From the NCBI GenBank assembly GCA_021776435.1, contig JAJFFW010000107.1, positions 1 through 41,352 on the forward strand: a stretch of DNA of 41,352 bases, read 5' to 3'. The notes under the pieces were generated by a model that saw only the letters and a list, made by a program, of their open reading frames with translations, did no database searches and was not told where the DNA came from. Source of the DNA: Parvularculaceae bacterium (GTDB lineage: Bacteria > Pseudomonadota > Alphaproteobacteria > Caulobacterales > Parvularculaceae). A program made the position numbers and the translations under genes. Shown in pieces: positions 18,387 to 27,581 of this stretch; the first letter of the stretch is position 1; each line of letters opens with the position of its first letter.

Positions 18387-19841
18387 ATGATCAGGATTTT
18401 CGGAAGCGTTTTTCTCTTTTTGTTTGCTGTGACCGATGTGAGTGCGCAGGCCGTAGAAGAGAAATATGGCGAAGACGTACTGCGCGGGAGTGATATCGAC
18501 TCAGAAATCCGCATGACGCCAAGATCAATGTCGGATTTGAAACTCTCCTTTGCGCCGATTGTTGGACGCGCGGCGCCCGCGGTCGTCAATGTGTTCTCAA
18601 AACGAGTCGTGCGAACATCCGGGTCCAGAAGCCCATTTTCTGGGGATCCGTTTTTCGAACAGTTTTTTGGTCGAGGCTTTAGCGCCCCACAAGAACGCGT
18701 TCAAAACTCGCTGGGCTCTGGCGTCATCGTCAGCCCTGACGGCGTCATCGTGACAAATAACCATGTCATCGAAAAGATGACCGAAATTAAGGTTGTTCTC
18801 CATGATCGGCGGGAATTTGAGGCGGAGGTGCTGCTTGCTGATCCACAAACCGACCTTGCGGTGTTGCGCATCAGTGCGAGTGAACCGTTACCATTCCTCG
18901 AATTTGCAAATTCGGACAGAGCGGAAGTGGGTGACGTGGTGCTGGCCATCGGAAACCCGTTCGGCGTCGGGCAGACGGTGACAAGCGGCATCATATCGGC
19001 ATTGGCGCGCACCCAGGTTTCGATTTCCGATTATCAGTTCTTTATTCAGACAGATGCTGCGATCAACCCTGGTAATTCGGGCGGTGCGCTCGTCGATATA
19101 GACGGACGCCTTGTTGGCGTAAATTCAGCCATCTATTCTCGATCGGGCGGGTCTAATGGCATTGGTTTCGCCATTCCTTCGCGGATGGTCAAACAGGTGA
19201 TCGCTTCAGCCGTTGATGGCGGCGAGCTGACACGGCCTTGGATTGGCGCTTCAACGAGCACGATCACGCCAGAGCTTTCGCGGGTGCTCAATCTAGATCG
19301 CCCCATAGGGGCCATCATTGACGATGTTTGGAAAGGCGGTCCCGCCGACACAGCAGGGTTGAAACCGGGGGATGTTATTTTGAAGATTGACGGCGCGCCT
19401 GTTTATGACGCGGAAACGCTGCGGTATCGGATTGGCGTCAGCGATAGCGATAAAACGGCGAGTGTCGCTTATAAGCGCGACGGTAAAGACCGGACGGCAA
19501 AGATGACATTGTCCCTGCCGCCGGATGAACCGGGTCGTGACCCGCATGTTCTTGAGGGGTCGCACCCTCTCAGCGGGGTTACGGTCGATAATTTATCCCC
19601 CCGTTACAATGATGAACTTGGGTTGGACCCACTTCTTACTGGCGTCGCCGTCACTGATCTTAATCCTCGCTCGTACGGGGCGCGAAAGGGACTTCGACGG
19701 GGATACAGAATTTTATCCGTCAACGGACAAGCGGTGAAGACGGCGGTTGAATTAGAGCGAGAAATATCCAAACGCGTGACCCGTTGGGAAATCGAAATTG
19801 ACACCGGCGAGCGTGTCGTTCCGTGGACAGTTGGGCGATAG
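18387..19841 (+). CDS. degP: Periplasmic Do-like serine protease (HtrA/DegP family)
   Basis: Envelope quality-control protease/chaperone. ATG 18387 is chosen over an in-frame GTG at 18372: it has GAGGGTG upstream and gives a clean signal peptide (IRIFGSVFLFLFAVTDVSAQA, cleavage near 20-22). 484 residues. The trypsin-like domain carries the triad His126 (TNNHVIE), Asp156 (PQTDLAVL) and Ser231 (NPGNSGGAL). PDZ1 is about 265-370 (GLKPGDVILKIDG) and PDZ2 about 400-484 (GLRRGYRILSVNG). The degP/degQ/mucD distinction cannot be made from sequence alone. rarA begins 4 bases after its stop. Confidence 0.93.
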   Translation: MIRIFGSVFLFLFAVTDVSAQAVEEKYGEDVLRGSDIDSEIRMTPRSMSDLKLSFAPIVGRAAPAVVNVFSKRVVRTSGSRSPFSGDPFFEQFFGRGFSAPQERVQNSLGSGVIVSPDGVIVTNNHVIEKMTEIKVVLHDRREFEAEVLLADPQTDLAVLRISASEPLPFLEFANSDRAEVGDVVLAIGNPFGVGQTVTSGIISALARTQVSISDYQFFIQTDAAINPGNSGGALVDIDGRLVGVNSAIYSRSGGSNGIGFAIPSRMVKQVIASAVDGGELTRPWIGASTSTITPELSRVLNLDRPIGAIIDDVWKGGPADTAGLKPGDVILKIDGAPVYDAETLRYRIGVSDSDKTASVAYKRDGKDRTAKMTLSLPPDEPGRDPHVLEGSHPLSGVTVDNLSPRYNDELGLDPLLTGVAVTDLNPRSYGARKGLRRGYRILSVNGQAVKTAVELEREISKRVTRWEIEIDTGERVVPWTVGR

Positions 19842-19845
19842 CGAC

Positions 19846-21162
19846 ATGAGTGACCTCTTTCAGGCCGCAGGCTTAGAAAAAGGCGCTCCGCGACCCCTGG
19901 CAGATCGATTGCGCCCGACCTCTCTGGGAGAGGTTGTGGGACAGGACCACCTGTTGAGTGAAGGCGGGCCAATCGCACGCATGGTCGCCATGGACCGCCT
20001 TTCCTCGCATATTTTATGGGGCCCGCCCGGCGTCGGTAAAACAACAATCGCACGTTTGTTAGCCAATGAATCCGGATGTGAATTTGAACAAATATCTGCG
20101 GTCTTTTCTGGCGTTGCGGATTTGCGCAAAGTCTTTGAGAGGGCTGAGGCGCGTCGCGCCATCGGAAAAGGGACATTGCTCTTCGTCGATGAGATCCACC
20201 GATTCAACCGGGCTCAACAGGACGGCTTTTTACCTCACATGGAATCCGGGTTGATCACATTGATTGGCGCCACGACCGAAAACCCATCGTTTGAACTGAA
20301 CCCTGCGCTGCTTTCGCGCGCTCAGGTTTTCACCCTCAATCGTCTCGATCATGACGCGATTGAACTTTTGCTGGCGCGCGCCGAGCAGATTGAAGCCCGG
20401 CCGCTTCCCCTAACCGTAGAAAGCCGCGCTACGTTGATCGGTATGGCGGATGGGGACGGGAGATTTGCTCTTAATCTCGCCGAGGAATTGTTCGCTGAAC
20501 CGGTTGAAAGGCCAGCGTTGACGCCTGAAGAGCTGTCTAAGCTCGTGCAGCGCCGCGCACCGATTTATGACAAAGGGCAGGAGGCGCATTATAACCTGGT
20601 CAGTGCGCTTCATAAATCTGTTCGTGGATCGGATGTGGATGCCGCGCTTTACTGGTTGGCGCGGATGTTAGCCGGCGGTGAGGACCCACTTTTTATTGCG
20701 CGCCGCCTGGTTCGTATGGCCTCTGAAGATATCGGCATGGCCGATCCGACAGCGCTTCAAATCTGTTTGGCGGCGAAAGACAGCTACGACTTTTTGGGCT
20801 CCCCCGAGGGTGAGCTCGCTCTCGCGCAAGCTGTTGTTCATCTCGCGACCGCCCCAAAATCAAACGCGACCTACAAAGCCTTTAAAAAGGCGCAACAAGC
20901 CACAAAGATCACAGGTTCGCTTTCTCCACCCCCCCACGCCATGAATGCTCCGACCAAATTGATGAAAACCCTCGGCTATTCTGATGGTTATATTTACGAT
21001 CACGATGCTGAGGCTGGCTTTGCGGGGCTGGATTATTTTCCGCCTGAAATGGCGCGAGAGCGTTTTTATGCTCCGACATCCTTTGGCTTTGAAAAAGAGA
21101 TCGAAAAACGGATCGCCTTTTGGGATCAACGTCGAAAGCCGCGCAGGGAGGATACGGAGTGA
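19846..21162 (+). CDS. rarA: Replication-associated recombination protein A (AAA+ ATPase, MgsA/WRNIP1 family)
   Basis: Cytosolic AAA+ ATPase acting at stalled replication forks and interacting with SSB. Start MSDLFQAAGLEKGAPRPLADRLRP at ATG 19846; the longer frame from 19798 lies inside degP. 438 residues with Walker A GPPGVGKT (59-66), Walker B LLFVDEIHRFN (110-120), sensor 1 GATTENPSFELN and the C-terminal tetramerisation domain (ASEDIGMADP, PPEMARERFYAP). All blocks are those of the RarA family. It shares a probable transcript with degP, as in many alphaproteobacteria. Confidence 0.95.
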   Translation: MSDLFQAAGLEKGAPRPLADRLRPTSLGEVVGQDHLLSEGGPIARMVAMDRLSSHILWGPPGVGKTTIARLLANESGCEFEQISAVFSGVADLRKVFERAEARRAIGKGTLLFVDEIHRFNRAQQDGFLPHMESGLITLIGATTENPSFELNPALLSRAQVFTLNRLDHDAIELLLARAEQIEARPLPLTVESRATLIGMADGDGRFALNLAEELFAEPVERPALTPEELSKLVQRRAPIYDKGQEAHYNLVSALHKSVRGSDVDAALYWLARMLAGGEDPLFIARRLVRMASEDIGMADPTALQICLAAKDSYDFLGSPEGELALAQAVVHLATAPKSNATYKAFKKAQQATKITGSLSPPPHAMNAPTKLMKTLGYSDGYIYDHDAEAGFAGLDYFPPEMARERFYAPTSFGFEKEIEKRIAFWDQRRKPRREDTE

Positions 21163-21219
21163 TCCACCAATGCGCTATTTTTAATCATCCTCAGTTTGCT
21201 TACCGTCTGGGGGCGGCCA

Positions 21220-21972
21220 GTGAGTGAAATCGTCGCCCTCAAGGCGGTGATCGTTCCCGTCTGGTTTTTATTATTCTTTATCGGCGAACGGATTGCGCGC
21301 GTCTCGAACCCGCCGCGCTCGAAAGCGCGACTATGGCGCAATGGCGGCTTGTGGGCGATTAATCTTGCGATCTCACCATTGATTGTTCTGCCCCTGACAA
21401 TATGGGCGGCCGGACATTCGTTATGGATGCGCCCGACATGGTTTTCGAGTCCCATAAGCCTTGGGGTCGATCTTCTGATTCTTGATTTCTGGATTTACTG
21501 GCTCCATCGGACTTATCACGAAGTCCCATTAATGTGGCGATTGCATAAGCTCCATCATCGCGACCAACATCTTGATACAAGCTCAGCGGTTCGATTTCAT
21601 TTTGGCGAAGTGGCGCTTTCGGCGGTATTTCGAACGGCGCCGATCCTGGTTCTGGCGATCCCGTTTTCAAGCGTGGTGGTTTTTGAAATCGTACTGCTGT
21701 GTGGGGCGATTTTTCATCATTCCAATTTACGATTGCCTGTTCGTTTTGAACGGGCCCTCTCGGCAATCGTGATTACACCCTCGATCCATTGGATTCATCA
21801 TCACGCAACGAAAGCCGATACAAATTCGAACTATGGCGCCGTTTTTAGCGTCTGGGATCGGCTATTTCACTCCAGAAGCGCGACCCAGCGAACACCTGAT
21901 ATGAAAATTGGGGTTGAAGGTGTTGAAGATGATGGGCTTTTGCGCTTACTCCTTTCGCCAATACGGAGATAA
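21220..21972 (+). CDS. Sterol desaturase / fatty acid hydroxylase superfamily membrane protein
   Basis: Di-iron membrane oxygenase family; substrate unknown. Read from GTG 21220 it has 250 residues, preceded by GGGGGCGG. A TTG at 21196 would add 8 residues, and the frame stays open back to 21163 encoding hydrophobic residues, so the start is uncertain. The three His clusters are complete: HRTYH (96-100), HKLHH (109-113) and HWIHH (190-194), between three or four hydrophobic segments. Possible substrates in this superfamily include sterols, carotenoids, fatty acids and alkylglycerols. It lies between rarA and crcB, ending 3 bases before crcB. Confidence 0.85.
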   Translation: MSEIVALKAVIVPVWFLLFFIGERIARVSNPPRSKARLWRNGGLWAINLAISPLIVLPLTIWAAGHSLWMRPTWFSSPISLGVDLLILDFWIYWLHRTYHEVPLMWRLHKLHHRDQHLDTSSAVRFHFGEVALSAVFRTAPILVLAIPFSSVVVFEIVLLCGAIFHHSNLRLPVRFERALSAIVITPSIHWIHHHATKADTNSNYGAVFSVWDRLFHSRSATQRTPDMKIGVEGVEDDGLLRLLLSPIRR

Positions 21973-21975
21973 TAG

Positions 21976-22362
21976 ATGGCAGGCGCAAAACTATTACTGG
22001 CGATTGCAGCGGGCGGGGCGCTCGGCGCCGTGGCGCGTCACGAAGTCTCGCGTTATGCGCTGAGATGGCTCGGGCCGAACTTTCCCTGGGGCACGCTCAC
22101 GGTGAATTTTCTTGGGTCTTTTTTTATGGGTGGCCTGATCGTTTGGTTGGCGGGACGAGAGCCGCATACGCCTGCTTTGCGTGCATTTTTATCAGTCGGT
22201 CTGCTTGGCGCCTTTACGACATTTTCGACTTTTGCTCTCGATGTCGTCACCTTATTCGAGCGTAAAGCACATGCGGCGGCGGCCGGTTATTTGGTCGCTT
22301 CAATCGTACTTTCAATTTTCGGGCTTGTTGTTGGCCTGATTGCTGGGCGAAACCTGTTATGA
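21976..22362 (+). CDS. crcB: Fluoride-specific ion channel CrcB (Fluc)
   Basis: Exports fluoride through a dual-topology dimer in the inner membrane. 128 residues with four hydrophobic helices and the family motifs GGALGAVARHEVSR (about 14-27), NFLGSFFMGGL (including the pore Asn) and GLLGAFTTFSTFA (the TTFSTF phenylalanine-box region). A single full-length copy suits a homodimer. GGAG lies 8 bases before the ATG. The gene overlaps the next one by ATGA. I see no fluoride riboswitch; the gene is inside an operon. Confidence 0.95.
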   Translation: MAGAKLLLAIAAGGALGAVARHEVSRYALRWLGPNFPWGTLTVNFLGSFFMGGLIVWLAGREPHTPALRAFLSVGLLGAFTTFSTFALDVVTLFERKAHAAAAGYLVASIVLSIFGLVVGLIAGRNLL

Positions 22363-23354
22363 GCGATGTACGGATAATCACGGTCGGCGAAGATGAGGCC
22401 GAGATGCGGCTTGATCGATGGTTCAAAGTCCATTTTTCCGACATTCGACATGGGGAGCTTGAGAAACTTTTGCGCACTGGGCAGGTGCGTGTCGCCGGTG
22501 GCCGGGTCAAAGCAAACAGGCGTCTTGAAGCAGGAGAGGTGATTCGGATACCGCCGCTGCGTGCAAAGGCGCCGATGAAAAACCCTTTGCCGAAAGTCTC
22601 ACGCGCGCCTTCAGAGGAAGACCTTCAGTTGATACGCGCCAACACACTTTTCGAAGATGCGGCAATCCTGGTGCTGAATAAACCGTTTGGATTGGCAGTG
22701 CAGGGTGGGACAAAAACGACTCGTCACCTCGACGCCATGCTGGAGGCATTGGAAAAGGACGGTGAAAGGCCGCGTCTTGTGCACCGACTGGATCGCGATA
22801 CGGGCGGGCTTTTGCTGCTCGCAAAAACACGCACGGCTGCCGTACGGCTTGGCGCCGCCTTTCGGGACCATAATGTCGAAAAAACCTATTGGTCGCTAAC
22901 CGCTGGCGTGCCGCGCCCGCGTGAAGGCGTCATTGATATGCCGATCGCGAAACGTATGGTTCATGAACGTTCCGGGGTGCAAGAACGTATTGTTCCCGCA
23001 CAAGGTGATGACGCCAAACCGGCGATCACCCATTTCCAAACTATTGACGAGGCTGGTCCCAGCGTCGCTTTTCTTGCTTTGAGGCCCGTGACGGGGCGCA
23101 CTCATCAATTACGAGTTCACTGTGCGGCCATGGGGACTCCAGTTGTTGGTGACGGAAAATATGGAGGGCAGCCCGCGCACATTGATGGCGTCTCGGGAAA
23201 ACTCCATCTATTCTGCCGGTCGATGACCTTTCCCCACCCCACAACACGAGTATCGATGACACTGACCGCTCCGCTTACAGGGCATATGAAAGATTCCTGG
23301 ACGTTCTTTGGTTTTGATAAAGATGCATTAGTCGATTGGCCGGAATTCGATTGA
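22359..23354 (+). CDS. rluC: 23S rRNA pseudouridine synthase, RluC/RluD type
   Basis: Isomerises uridines in 23S rRNA. 331 residues with an N-terminal S4 RNA-binding domain (RLDRWFKVHFSDIRHGELEKLLRTGQVRVAGGRV, about 17-50) and an RluA-type catalytic domain. Catalytic Asp145 lies in HRLDRDTGG (142-150), and the GRTHQLRVH motif follows near 247-255. In alphaproteobacteria the gene at this place next to crcB and ATP12 is usually annotated rluC; assignment to RluC (E. coli U955/2504/2580) over RluD is inference. ATGA overlap with crcB, TGATG overlap with the ATP12 gene. Confidence 0.88.
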   Translation: MSDVRIITVGEDEAEMRLDRWFKVHFSDIRHGELEKLLRTGQVRVAGGRVKANRRLEAGEVIRIPPLRAKAPMKNPLPKVSRAPSEEDLQLIRANTLFEDAAILVLNKPFGLAVQGGTKTTRHLDAMLEALEKDGERPRLVHRLDRDTGGLLLLAKTRTAAVRLGAAFRDHNVEKTYWSLTAGVPRPREGVIDMPIAKRMVHERSGVQERIVPAQGDDAKPAITHFQTIDEAGPSVAFLALRPVTGRTHQLRVHCAAMGTPVVGDGKYGGQPAHIDGVSGKLHLFCRSMTFPHPTTRVSMTLTAPLTGHMKDSWTFFGFDKDALVDWPEFD

Positions 23355-24082
23355 TGACAACGGGAAGAAAAGGCAATTCCTCTTCGGTGAAACGGTTTTA
23401 TAAAAATGTGACAGTTCAACCGTCTAAAGAGCACTATGGTGTGATGCTGGACGGCCGGCCTGCGAAGACACGCACAGGCGCCATGCTCGCGGCGAGGTCA
23501 ATGAATTTGGCTGAAGCGGTGGCGCATGAGTGGCGCTCAGTCAGTGAAGAGGTCGATTTTAAAGCGATGCCAATGACCCGGTTATTGTCTTCAGTTGTTG
23601 ATCTAGATGCGCAAACCCGTCGGGATTGGATAGAGGAGATCGTAAATTATCTCAAAACGGACCTTCTTTGTTATCGGGCAGAGGCGCCGGATACGTTACG
23701 TACACGTCAGGCGGCAACATGGGATCCATATCTCGATTGGGCGCGGCGTGAGTTAAGTATAGATCTCAAAACGATCGATGGCGTCATCTTCATTGAACAG
23801 TCGAAGACCGCAATTGCCGCTGCACGCATGATTATCGATGGGGTTGAACCGGAGATTTTACTCAGCCTTAAATCAATGATCGATCTTACCGGTTCGGCTG
23901 TTTTGGGATTTGCCCTTTGGAAAGGCGTTGGCTCCGTGGACGAAGTATTTGCGGCCTCGCGTCTTGATGAAACATTTCAATCCGAACGCTGGGGGCCCGA
24001 CACGCAAGCAGAGAAGCGCGAGAAAAATATCCATTCGAGTTTCATGAACGCCGTGCGGTTTATGGATCTCCTCCGGGATTAG
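23354..24082 (+). CDS. ATP12 family chaperone protein
   Basis: Homologue of mitochondrial Atp12, which binds the F1-ATPase alpha subunit during assembly; alphaproteobacteria carry it as the family's bacterial source. ATG 23354 overlaps the rluC stop by one base and is preferred to an upstream ATG at 23336. 242 residues. Family features: FYKNVTVQPSKEHYGVMLDGRPAKTR near the N-terminus, AVAHEWRSVSEEVDFKAMPMTRL (about 53-75) and LDLTGS-like (IDLTGSAVLGFALWKG) late in the protein. No signal peptide. Its stop codon overlaps that of the convergent EF-hand gene. Confidence 0.9.
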   Translation: MTTGRKGNSSSVKRFYKNVTVQPSKEHYGVMLDGRPAKTRTGAMLAARSMNLAEAVAHEWRSVSEEVDFKAMPMTRLLSSVVDLDAQTRRDWIEEIVNYLKTDLLCYRAEAPDTLRTRQAATWDPYLDWARRELSIDLKTIDGVIFIEQSKTAIAAARMIIDGVEPEILLSLKSMIDLTGSAVLGFALWKGVGSVDEVFAASRLDETFQSERWGPDTQAEKREKNIHSSFMNAVRFMDLLRD

Positions 24083-24816
24083 CCTGCGGGTATCTCAATC
24101 ACCCCGCCACGATTGATCATTCGAAACCGAAGTAGCTCGTTATCTTTCAGCAACGTATCGCCATCCTTGTCCATCGAATCGAAGTCGAGAAGGTATTCTC
24201 TGATGAATTCCGTTTGCGTTATAGTGGACGATGCCCCCGCCATGAACGCGAATTTTTGCTTTGCCTGTCGCAGAATTAATTCTTGTGCGACTTCCTTGTC
24301 GAGTTCAGCTATGAAGTCTTGAATGCGACTTTCACTGCTCTCTTCTTCATACGGTATATGTTCGACCTGCGAATTGTTGACACTCCAATCAAGCATGGTG
24401 GCGGAAAACTCGTCCGCATTGATCGTATCATCGCGATCTTGATCGGCGAGAGAAAAAAACAGCTTTGCCTCTTCAAGAGCTTCGCGACGGGTCAAAAGTT
24501 CTGCTTCAAACTGCGCCCTGAGTGCTTCGATTGGAGAAAGCGCCGCCTCGGTTTCGTACAGGGGGTCGCCGCGGGAATAGGTAATCGTGCGTTTTTGTGT
24601 TTCTACAAGCTCGCCGTTAATGCGGCGCTCCAGAATGAAAGTCTGCTTGAGTTGTTGTTGAGAATTCAGCCGGTCAGCGATTTCGTCCTGGACAGGTTCT
24701 GCGGAAACTTCCTCCACAGGCGCCACATCCTGTTTCGATGCCTTGTCTTGAGCCGTCGCTGCGCCGAAAACGAATGTCGCTGCAACTACACCGCAAAACA
24801 ACTTACCCTTCGTCAT
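24079..24816 (-). CDS. Secreted EF-hand domain protein
   Basis: Function unknown; probably a periplasmic or exported calcium-binding protein. 245 residues with an N-terminal signal peptide (KLFCGVVAATFVFGAATAQ, cleavage near 22). Two 12-residue EF loops have acidic residues at positions 1, 3, 5 and 12: Asp125-Glu136 (DQDRDDTINADE) and Asp216-Glu227 (DKDGDTLLKDNE). A Glu-rich, probably helical stretch lies between. The second loop follows a DFDS stretch. Only two clear loops are visible, perhaps with degenerate partners. Its gene is convergent with the ATP12 gene; the stops overlap by three bases. A 211-base, partly AT-rich gap separates it from lipB upstream. Confidence 0.8.
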   Translation of the reverse strand: MTKGKLFCGVVAATFVFGAATAQDKASKQDVAPVEEVSAEPVQDEIADRLNSQQQLKQTFILERRINGELVETQKRTITYSRGDPLYETEAALSPIEALRAQFEAELLTRREALEEAKLFFSLADQDRDDTINADEFSATMLDWSVNNSQVEHIPYEEESSESRIQDFIAELDKEVAQELILRQAKQKFAFMAGASSTITQTEFIREYLLDFDSMDKDGDTLLKDNELLRFRMINRGGVIEIPAG

Positions 24817-25027
24817 AGAGAATGTGCCCTCAACAGATATCCACGCAACCTGTCACGGGTTTCGAAGATTTGCGTCAAAACCGCATGATCCAGTACAGAA
24901 AATCAAGCATAGTTCGCCGCTGGTAAATTGCCAGAGCGGGTGCTTATTTATTAAAACACATTTATTCAAACCTGCGCCATGCCGGACGAAACGGGAGTAA
25001 AATACCATAAATGTCCGTCTCAGCACT

Positions 25028-25732
25028 TTAAAGCGGCGCACCACCATCCATGGTCGGGCCGAAGATTTCTTCAAAGGCTGACCGCAAAGCCGCATCTGCT
25101 TCCGTCATCGTCGTAGGCAGCCCCATATCCACAAGGCTGGTGACGCCCAATCCAGGCTCTGCAATGCCGCAGGGCGTGATGCCGGCGAAGTGGTCGAGGT
25201 TCGGCTCTACATTGAGTGAAACGCCATGGAAACTCACCCATTTTCGCACACGCACCCCGATGGCGGCGATCTTGTCCTCCCTCAAGCTCCCCCCAGACAG
25301 GGTGCGATCCACCCATACGCCGACGCGGCCATCCCTTCGCTCGCCCCTCACATTGAACCGATCCAATGTGCGGATAATCCATTCCTCCAGTCCTAAAACC
25401 AAGGCGCGAACGTCCTTGCCGCGCTCCTGAAGGTCGAGCATGACATAAGCGACCCGCTGACCGGGGCCGTGATAAGTGTATTGACCGCCGCGGGAGCTTG
25501 AAAAAACGGGAAACCTGTTCGGTTCCAGCAAATCATCGCCTTTGGCGCTGGTGCCGCCTGTGTAGAGAGGGGGGTGTTCAAGCAACCAGACCAGTTCGCC
25601 CGCGACGCCAGCCCGGATCGCTTCTACGCGGGCCTCCATCGTCGCGACAGCGTCAGGATAGGCAATTTGGGTGTTGGAGACGGCCCAGACGGCCGGGACT
25701 TCTCTACGAATCTTGACGGTTCTCGGGTTCAT
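25028..25732 (-). CDS. lipB: Octanoyl-[ACP]:protein N-octanoyltransferase
   Basis: Transfers octanoyl from ACP to lipoyl domains, the first step of protein lipoylation. ATG at 25732 ([10 protein letters not shown]) gives 234 residues and the normal distance to the [12 protein letters not shown] motif. A longer frame to 25843 adds 37 residues without family resemblance, although no good ribosome site is seen before the chosen ATG. Motifs: [16 protein letters not shown] (81-96), the catalytic Lys154 ([12 protein letters not shown]) and Cys188 (GITPCGI), equal to E. coli K135/C169. No lipA lies adjacent in the window. Confidence 0.94.
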   Translation of the reverse strand: MNPRTVKIRREVPAVWAVSNTQIAYPDAVATMEARVEAIRAGVAGELVWLLEHPPLYTGGTSAKGDDLLEPNRFPVFSSSRGGQYTYHGPGQRVAYVMLDLQERGKDVRALVLGLEEWIIRTLDRFNVRGERRDGRVGVWVDRTLSGGSLREDKIAAIGVRVRKWVSFHGVSLNVEPNLDHFAGITPCGIAEPGLGVTSLVDMGLPTTMTEADAALRSAFEEIFGPTMDGGAPL

Positions 25733-25879
25733 TGTCAGAGGGGAGGCTTCCAAAACCCATCTCGCTCCTACGGGTGCTTCAGTGCGGGCCAAGATAGGGC
25801 GCCGGACGCAAGATGCGAAGAGCGCGTATATGTAAATGCGCATACCCCGCCAAAGAGTTGATTTTGCTTTTTTACGGGC

Positions 25880-25908
25880 TTCACAGGGCCTTATGGTTTT
25901 GCTATCCC
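25880..25908 (+). promoter_or_regulatory. Candidate promoter of tRNA-Leu
   Basis: TTCACA (25880-25885), 17-base spacer, TATCCC (25903-25908), followed by GC-rich sequence and the tRNA 5' end 20 bases later. Spacing is ideal but the -10 is only a partial match. Confidence 0.3.
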
Positions 25909-25928
25909 CCGCGCTCGCCTATTGAGAT

Positions 25929-26013
25929 GCGGTCGTGGCGGAACTGGTAGACGCGCAGCGTTGAGGTCGCTGTGGAGAAATCCGTGGAGGTTCGAGTCCT
26001 CTCGACCGCACCA
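25929..26013 (+). tRNA. tRNA-Leu (anticodon GAG)
   Basis: Class II tRNA of 85 nt with encoded CCA (26011-26013). The acceptor stem GCGGTCG (25929-25935) pairs with CGACCGC (26003-26009), with discriminator A26010. The anticodon stem CAGCG/CGCTG encloses loop TTGAGGT with anticodon GAG at 25963-25965, reading CUC/CUU leucine codons. A long variable arm and a T loop TTCGAGT are present. It stands alone between lipB and proS. No U-rich terminator is evident downstream, and no integrase or duplicated attachment site is seen beside it. Confidence 0.96.
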
Positions 26014-26231
26014 TCTCAACTGACCAATTCAGCACTGGTAATTGTGAGGGCGCCGCCATTTAAGGTCTGATGGCCGGACCTGCCGAGACGTCCTGCGTGT
26101 TTCCGCCGTTGGTGAGATCTTTCTCTTGCCGAGATGACCAGACAGCCCGTCTGTGACGATAGACAACCGCCATGCAGGTTTCTAGAACTCTCTCAAAGTA
26201 GATCCATCTCAAACAAAGAGTGTGACCACCC

Positions 26232-27581
26232 ATGCGCCTTAGCCGTTTTTACCTCCCGCTTTTGAGAGAAACCCCCTCCGAAGCCCAAATTGTCTCTCAC
26301 CAATTGATGTTGCGCGCAGGGCTCATCCGTCAGGAGGGCGCAGGTATTTACGCATGGCTTCCTCTCGGGTTTCGGGTTTTGAAAAAAATCGAACAAATCG
26401 TTCGTGAGGAACAAAATCGCGCCGGGGCCGTCGAAATGCTCATGCCGACAATTCAGCAGGCCGAGCTATGGCGGGAGAGTGGGCGTTATGAGGCCTATGG
26501 CAAAGAGATGCTCCGCATCACCGATCGCCATGACCGGGAGATGCTCTTCGGGCCAACCAATGAAGAAATGATCACAGAGATCGTCCGCACAGGTGTGCGT
26601 TCCTACAAAGACCTGCCGAAGCTTCTCTATCATATTCAATGGAAATTTCGCGACGAGATCCGGCCGCGTTTTGGGGTAATGAGGGGTCGCGAGTTCCTGA
26701 TGAAGGACACCTATTCCTTTGATATTGATAAGGCGGCGGCGCGCAAAAGTTATAACAAAATGTTTGTCGCTTACTTGCGCACATTTGCACGAATGGGTTT
26801 GCAGTCGGCGCCGATGCGCGCTGAGTCCGGACCAATTGGCGGCGATATGAGCCATGAATTTATTGTGCTCGCCGAAACGGGTGAAAGCGGCGTGTTTTGC
26901 GACAGGCGTTTGGTTGATATGCCGGTTCCCGGTTCTGATATTGATTTCGAGGGAGACCTCCAACCCATTGTTGATCAGCGCACATCTCTTTATGCCGCGA
27001 CTGATGAAAAGCACGATGCCGCCGAATTTGAAGAGCAGGTCGCGGAGGGTGATCGTATCGCTGCACGCGGCATTGAAGTCGGTCATATCTTCAATTTCGG
27101 TACGAAATACTCTGAACCGATGAATGCGGTCGTTGCCGGTCCCGACGGTAAGAATATTCCATTAGAAATGGGTTCTTATGGCGTTGGAGTGTCGCGGCTC
27201 GTCGGCGCCGTCATCGAGGCTCATCACGACGAGGGGGGATGCAGATGGCCTCTTTCCGTGGCGCCGTTCCATGTCGGTCTCATCAATTTGAAGCCAGGCG
27301 ATGCAGATGCCGATGCTGCCTGCCAGTCGTTCTATCAGGCCTTCGGCAAGGCAGGCGTGGAAACACTCTACGATGACACCAACGCCCGGCCAGGTGAAAA
27401 GTTCGCACGTATGGATCTGATCGGTTTGCCGTTCCAGGTGATCGTTGGACCGCGGGGTCTGAAGAATGGTGTCGTAGAGATTAAAAACCGGGCCACAGGC
27501 GACAAAAGTGAAGCGTCGCTAGGCGATGCGGCCGAGGTCATTGTTGCTCAGGTGACGAAGGGTCTTCAACACTCTCTTTAA
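26232..27581 (+). CDS. proS: Prolyl-tRNA synthetase (short form lacking the INS editing domain)
   Basis: Charges tRNA-Pro with proline in the cytosol. 449 residues against about 570 for the enteric enzyme: the editing insertion (INS) normally found between class II motifs 2 and 3 is missing, as is typical for alphaproteobacteria. Motif 1 region [15 protein letters not shown] (36-50), substrate motif FGPTNEEM (106-113), motif 2 [10 protein letters not shown] (139-148) and motif 3 [15 protein letters not shown] are intact, followed by the anticodon-binding domain. Mischarged Ala-tRNA-Pro must be cleared in trans, if at all. The 3' end overlaps the convergent amidase gene by 44 bases. Confidence 0.96.
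   Translation: MRLSRFYLPLLRETPSEAQIVSHQLMLRAGLIRQEGAGIYAWLPLGFRVLKKIEQIVREEQNRAGAVEMLMPTIQQAELWRESGRYEAYGKEMLRITDRHDREMLFGPTNEEMITEIVRTGVRSYKDLPKLLYHIQWKFRDEIRPRFGVMRGREFLMKDTYSFDIDKAAARKSYNKMFVAYLRTFARMGLQSAPMRAESGPIGGDMSHEFIVLAETGESGVFCDRRLVDMPVPGSDIDFEGDLQPIVDQRTSLYAATDEKHDAAEFEEQVAEGDRIAARGIEVGHIFNFGTKYSEPMNAVVAGPDGKNIPLEMGSYGVGVSRLVGAVIEAHHDEGGCRWPLSVAPFHVGLINLKPGDADADAACQSFYQAFGKAGVETLYDDTNARPGEKFARMDLIGLPFQVIVGPRGLKNGVVEIKNRATGDKSEASLGDAAEVIVAQVTKGLQHSL

Noticed and set aside
21976-22362. Fluoride riboswitch ahead of crcB
   Set aside because: Only three bases separate crcB from the preceding gene, so there is no room for a leader and no motif was seen inside the upstream gene.
25929-26231. 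Integration site at tRNA-Leu
   Set aside because: No integrase, duplicated tRNA 3' end or compositional shift follows; the next gene is proS.
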